Source: Smittium mucronatum
Lineage: Eukaryota > Kickxellomycota > Harpellomycetes > Harpellales > Legeriomycetaceae
DNA: 13,920 nt
Assembly (NCBI GenBank): GCA_001953115.1
Contig: LSSL01005190.1
Location: 1-13,920, forward strand
Direction: 5' to 3'
Made by a program: the position numbers and the translations under genes. Below, piece after piece: positions 10,478-13,920 of the stretch; position 1 is the stretch's first letter; every line of letters starts with the position of its first letter. The notes beneath the pieces are model-generated. The model made no database searches. It was not told where the DNA came from and worked only from the letters and a program-made list of their open reading frames with translations.

Positions 10478-12139
10478 TCAAAAGAACGCTTGCTTTTGTG
10501 TTTGGTTTTGAAAGGATATGATGTCGTTGAAAGGTCGACCTGATGGTATTTTAGATTTAATAGATTCAAAACTGGGAACAGCTTCAAATCCAAAAGTGTC
10601 GTTATTTTTAATGTATAAATTGTGAATGCTGTTGCAATAGGCAAGAGCTGATTGAATAGAACAGTCATTGGATATTTCAGAAGATTTTTTAGATAATTTT
10701 GTAAGAATAGATTGGGACTCGTTAATAAAAGACACACTTTCTCCAAACTGATTCTTTTCGTATGCATCCTTAGCCAAGTAAATTAGAGCAAGTCCTGAAA
10801 CAAATTCTCGTCGTCTCTTGATGCTTTTATTGAACTCTTTGTTTAAAGATTGAATAGCATCCAACCGTATTGTTTCAGCAAGATCAAGAACATTAGAATA
10901 TTGTTCACTAACGAATAGAAGCATTCTAGAAATAACGTTGGATTTGTATCCAAGAGCTACTGCTTTTCCAGCAACTAATCTGTCTGCATCGGCAAGCGAT
11001 AGCTTTTGCAGAATTAAGAGGACTGTTGGATTTAAGTCAGATGAACCCAAATCTGTCAGCTGAATACGTCCTGTAACATTCGTAAGAATATGGTGAAAAA
11101 TACCTGCGCTTTCGCGGAGCTCAAGAACAACCTTTGACAATAATTTTTCGTACTCTGCGAAATTAAAATCTTGTTTGGATGAGCTTAATAGCCTAGAATC
11201 GGAACCCTTGCCATCCTTTTTGTTAAACGGGAAAATATTCTTTATTGCTTTTAAAGGCTTGGCATCTCGTGGGTTTTTTCCAGTACTGTTTTCAAAAGGT
11301 AACATCAAATCTTCAGACTCTAGATAAAACTCAAAATTGTTAAATTGAGTGTAGCTTTTGAATACTTTAGCGATCCCCAAAGTAAGCAAAACATTAGCCA
11401 GTTCGAAATCTAAATTTGGACTTTGACAGGAGCGCTGTACAAAACTTTCAATCAAAAGGCTCTTGGTTTTGGGTGCTTCTAGCTTTTCATCATTCAAAAC
11501 TTCGGAATTATCAGTGTTAGAGTTTAAAAGTTCTAAATCCTTGCCAGATTTACCCGATTTAAAAGATTGTTTCATGAGTCTCAAGTTACTAAATTGATTA
11601 TTTAAAGAATTTTTTAAATCAGACTTTGTCGTTTCACGGATCTTTTTGGTATAAAAACTCGTTGCTCCACTTATTCTATTTTCCAAAAGTGAGCTATTCC
11701 AGACAAAAACAACTAGAAAAATCATAATCCGTAGTATAAATAAGCACATATATAATAATAAAAAATAATAAAAATCCCAATTAGCACTCTAAAAAAAAGA
11801 CAGTACTTGTATAAGTGTGGAATAAAACGAATAGCCACGCTTACTTTGCTCGCTAAATTCGAAAGAATCCGTAGACTCTACTGAGGTTTTTAGCAATTGA
11901 AGTTCGGTCATATAGAGGCTTATAGACTCAACTAAAGCATTTGCCTGAAAAGAATCATGGATATTGTCTGCATCTTTTAGTAAAGTTCTCATTTTTTCTC
12001 TTAAACGGGTCAAATCCAGCAATTTTTCAAGGAAAGGATTTTGTAGAACGGGAACTCCAGAATCATTTTGATTAGAAACTTTTACTAAATCCAACAAAGA
12101 GACAGGTTTAGTATTGGGCAAGCGCATGTAAAAATACAT
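10478..12139 (-). CDS. palC: PalC-like BRO1-domain pH-response protein (two exons, 509 aa)
   Basis: Exons 12139-11845 and 11712-10478 join in frame to give 509 residues, close to the usual PalC size of about 500. The first ATG is at 12139 (MYFYMRLPNT); the ATG at 12127 is an alternative, and the codon at 12154 that also opens this frame is GTG and not a likely start here. BRO1 hallmarks in order: IVFVWNSSL at about 99-107 (the F.W motif, formed across the splice), SPNLDFELANVLLTLG (196-211), ESAGIFHHIL (299-308), DLNPTVLLILQKLSLADADR (324-343), KAVALGYKSNVISRML (348-363) and an alpha-helical YEKNQFGESVSFINES segment (416-431). The tail NNDTFGFEAVPSF...PSGRP resembles the end of PalC. The N-terminal Y.RLPNT also resembles the PalC start. 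In ascomycetes PalC links the PalH/PalF receptor complex to ESCRT-III during ambient pH signalling. Another BRO1 protein such as a BROX relative is the alternative. No membrane segment once the intron is removed. Confidence 0.78.
11713..11844 (-). other. Spliceosomal intron (132 bp) in the PalC-like gene
   Basis: Read on the minus strand, the donor is A|GTAAGC at 11844 and the acceptor TTTTTCTAG ends at 11713; the phase-1 junction codon A|TT encodes Ile99. A TGCTAAT branch-like motif lies at 11786-11780, rather far from the acceptor. Splicing restores the BRO1 F.W motif. Without it the first frame ends at a TAG (11791-11789), and the second open frame would begin with a spurious hydrophobic stretch encoded by the intron. 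Confidence 0.82.
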
Positions 12140-13529
12140 TTCGAAAATATCCACTACAACTATTTGATAAATATGAGAAGCTTCAGGATAAAAAATGTAT
12201 TTCCCACAAAAATATTTTGATGGAAGAAAGGATTAGTAGTTCAAAGCTACTTATGTTTAGGAAAAAAATGGATTCTATAATTTTGCTCCTATTTAATTCA
12301 TCATATTATTCCCTTCTCAGTCGATAATAAATCACGTTTTTTACGTAAATTAGCCATAAAGCTGAATGCATCTGTTCTATAAAATGATCAAATCAAAGGT
12401 CGGAGTTTATTCGTTGATGGTTTGAGGTAATTATATGGGCTGATAAATGTGTTTAAAATAAGAGTGGACATTTCTCAGTTCCAAGAATCCACATCAACCA
12501 ATCCGAAATTGACTACTGTTACTTTTAGCCCCAAAGCAAAATATCCTATGTTCTTTCCAATGAACTTTCTGCTTTCAACCTCGTAATTGTTTTTCTATTC
12601 TTTTCAAAAATTTCTCCAAGACGATTTTGTCAGTTTACAAAATATTGAACTAAATAAACACCAAATAATTTTTTTATTTTATAAAAAACTTATAATTAAT
12701 CATCAATCTAAAAGCTTTCAGATTAAATCCAAGTACAGGCATCCCTCGATTTACGCAAGAATTTTTGAAAAAAAATTCACATAAAATAAAATTCACATAA
12801 AATAAAATCCACATAAAATGGATGAATAATTATGCGCCACCCACAGTCTATTTTATAAAAAAAAGCTGGGTGATTAAATTCACGAATAATGAGTAACTTT
12901 TCGTATCTTTCATGGGTGATTTAATAAAACAGTTATAAAATATCGCGTATATCGAGATTATTGGCAAAAAATAAAAAAATATAATCATCGAATACAGCTA
13001 AATTATAAAAAATAATTCTGTATACGCTTTTCACTTTATATGAATTATTTTCATCGTTTTTTAGGTTATACAAGGTTAAATACAGAAAATAACTTAAAAT
13101 AAGCGAGTTATTCAAAATTCCATGAACCTTTCTACATATATAGTGTTTATTATACTCGTTTAGAAAGGCTAAAATCCATATTATGCTAATTTAGTGCAAC
13201 CTTCCGATAAATTTTTTCAATATAAAGGTTATAAGTTTAAATTTATAATAAACGATATTGGATATTGGATAATTTGATCAGAGATAATTAAATAACATGT
13301 ATTAATACACGAAGAGCTAAATAGTGTTGCATATGCCTTCTACTTTTCAGTTTGGCTAAAGTTATTTTTTATTTGGATAACAGGCCATTTACTCATCCCA
13401 GACCTACCATTTAAAAAGAGCTATAAGAAAACAGGATTCATTATCGTTTCAGATAGCTTCAATCAAATACCCTACAGCTCACCATAACTTTATTCAAATT
13501 GTATAGTGAGCGTCCTTATACATTGCTTA
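12140..13529. other. AT-rich intergenic region with no recognisable gene
   Basis: About 1.4 kb upstream of the PalC-like gene and very AT-rich (23% GC by hand count at 13141-13260). Stop-free stretches at 12587-12784 (+) and 13115-12933 (-) are 60-65 codons long, have no domain-like motifs, and the minus-strand one starts at TTG; both fit chance expectation. The PalC-like promoter must lie at its low-coordinate end, but no clear TATA element stands out. The 16-bp tandem repeat at 12775-12822 is the only obvious structure. Confidence 0.6.
12775..12822 (+). repeat. Three-copy 16-bp tandem repeat
   Basis: Units at 12775-12790 and 12791-12806 are identical (ATTCACATAAAATAAA). The third unit, 12807-12822, begins ATCCACATAAAATGGA and differs at three positions. 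It lies in noncoding DNA and is most simply a small minisatellite from replication slippage. Confidence 0.75.
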
Positions 13530-13920
13530 TCATCACTTTTAAATTTAAAGTTCAGCAGTTTCATATCCCCCTAAAAGTGAAATGCCTTGCCGTGGTTTAG
13601 GGGCTTAATAGTGTACTTTTCAAAGTACGCTAAACTAAAATTTCGTATAGCTTTGTACTATTCTTGGTGGGGAATAGTGGAGACAGCGCACAGCGATTCG
13701 GAGGACAGCGATTCCAGAGGAGGATCATCTAGAAACAGGAGGAACCGATCGTTTAGCACAGCTGAGACGTAGTCTAGTGCACAAGTCCAGCGTTCGACAG
13801 TCAGACGGATCTCAGCGTCTAACAGCTATTTGTAGGAAGCCATGTAGATCAAACCCACAGTTGGGTAGGAGCCTAATTTTATTAATCTTATTAGAAGTAG
13901 GCTCTGACTAGGAGCTCAGT
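13530..13920. other. GC-shifted, hairpin-rich block; possible edge of a repeat or mobile element
   Basis: Composition changes abruptly: 64 of 120 bases are G/C at 13681-13800, against 28 of 120 at 13141-13260. The block carries inverted repeats: TCACTTTTA 13533-13541 with TAAAAGTGA 13572-13580 (9 bp, perfect), GTTTAG 13595-13600 with CTAAAC 13630-13635, AGTGTACTTT 13610-13619 with AAAGTACGCT 13622-13631, ACTATTC 13657-13663 with GAATAGT 13672-13678, and GAGCCTA 13869-13875 with TAGGCTC 13898-13904. A direct repeat ACAGCGATTC occurs twice near 13690-13714. Two overlapping plus-strand frames are open: 13587-13772 (60 codons, Ser/Arg/Asp-rich at its end) and 13678-13911 (77 codons, no ATG start). 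Neither resembles a protein I can name. A transposon or retroelement 5' portion, a structured RNA, or the start of a gene beyond the window are all possible. Confidence 0.4.

Noticed and set aside
11713..11749. Hydrophobic N-terminal leader of the minus-strand 423-codon frame as a signal anchor.
   Set aside because: This part is intronic in the spliced model, which also restores a BRO1 motif and the expected PalC length.
12140..12154. Extension of the PalC-like N-terminus to the codon at 12154.
   Set aside because: That codon is GTG; the first in-frame ATG is at 12139, and the Y.RLPNT sequence after it matches the expected PalC-like start.
12587..13115. Short open frames at 12587-12784 (+) and 13115-12933 (-).
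   Set aside because: Their length is within chance expectation, they show AT-driven Lys/Phe/Tyr/Asn/Ile-rich composition and no domain, and the minus-strand frame starts at TTG.

Overview
The window looks like nuclear DNA of an AT-rich fungus, probably an early-diverging lineage. Three things point that way: two of the three genes are fungal-type (a Cyk3-like cytokinesis protein and a PalC-like BRO1 protein), the introns are short (131 and 132 bp) with GT..AG ends, and Asn/Ser-rich disordered tails are common. A Harpellales-like fungus would fit, but that is only an inference from composition and gene style.

Layout: 1-3048 is AT-rich DNA in which I see no gene. 3049-7595 (+) is one two-exon gene for a 1471-residue Cyk3/KY-type transglutaminase-like protein. 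Its catalytic Cys is replaced by Gly and it has no SH3 domain. 7596-8975 is intergenic. 8976-10346 (+) is an intronless gene: a long Ser/Asn/Pro-rich disordered region followed by a C-terminal SH3BGR-type thioredoxin-fold domain. 10478-12139 (-) is a two-exon gene for a 509-residue PalC-like BRO1-domain protein, convergent with the previous gene across a 131-bp gap carrying overlapping poly(A) hexamers for both strands. 12140-13500 is AT-rich intergenic DNA with a small 16-bp tandem repeat. From about 13530 to the window end the base composition changes sharply (53% GC at 13681-13800 against 23% at 13141-13260, both hand-counted). Several short inverted repeats lie there, and the block may be the edge of a repeat or mobile element cut by the window end.

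The three genes do not form an obvious pathway: septum formation, an unassigned SH3BGR-like protein, and ambient pH/ESCRT signalling. Correct reading depends on splicing. In both intron-containing genes a naive open frame runs into the intron and starts from a GTG codon, giving false N-termini, including an artefactual hydrophobic leader on the PalC-like protein. I saw no convincing tRNA, rRNA, CRISPR array or complete transposon, and nothing I would call a new multi-gene system.
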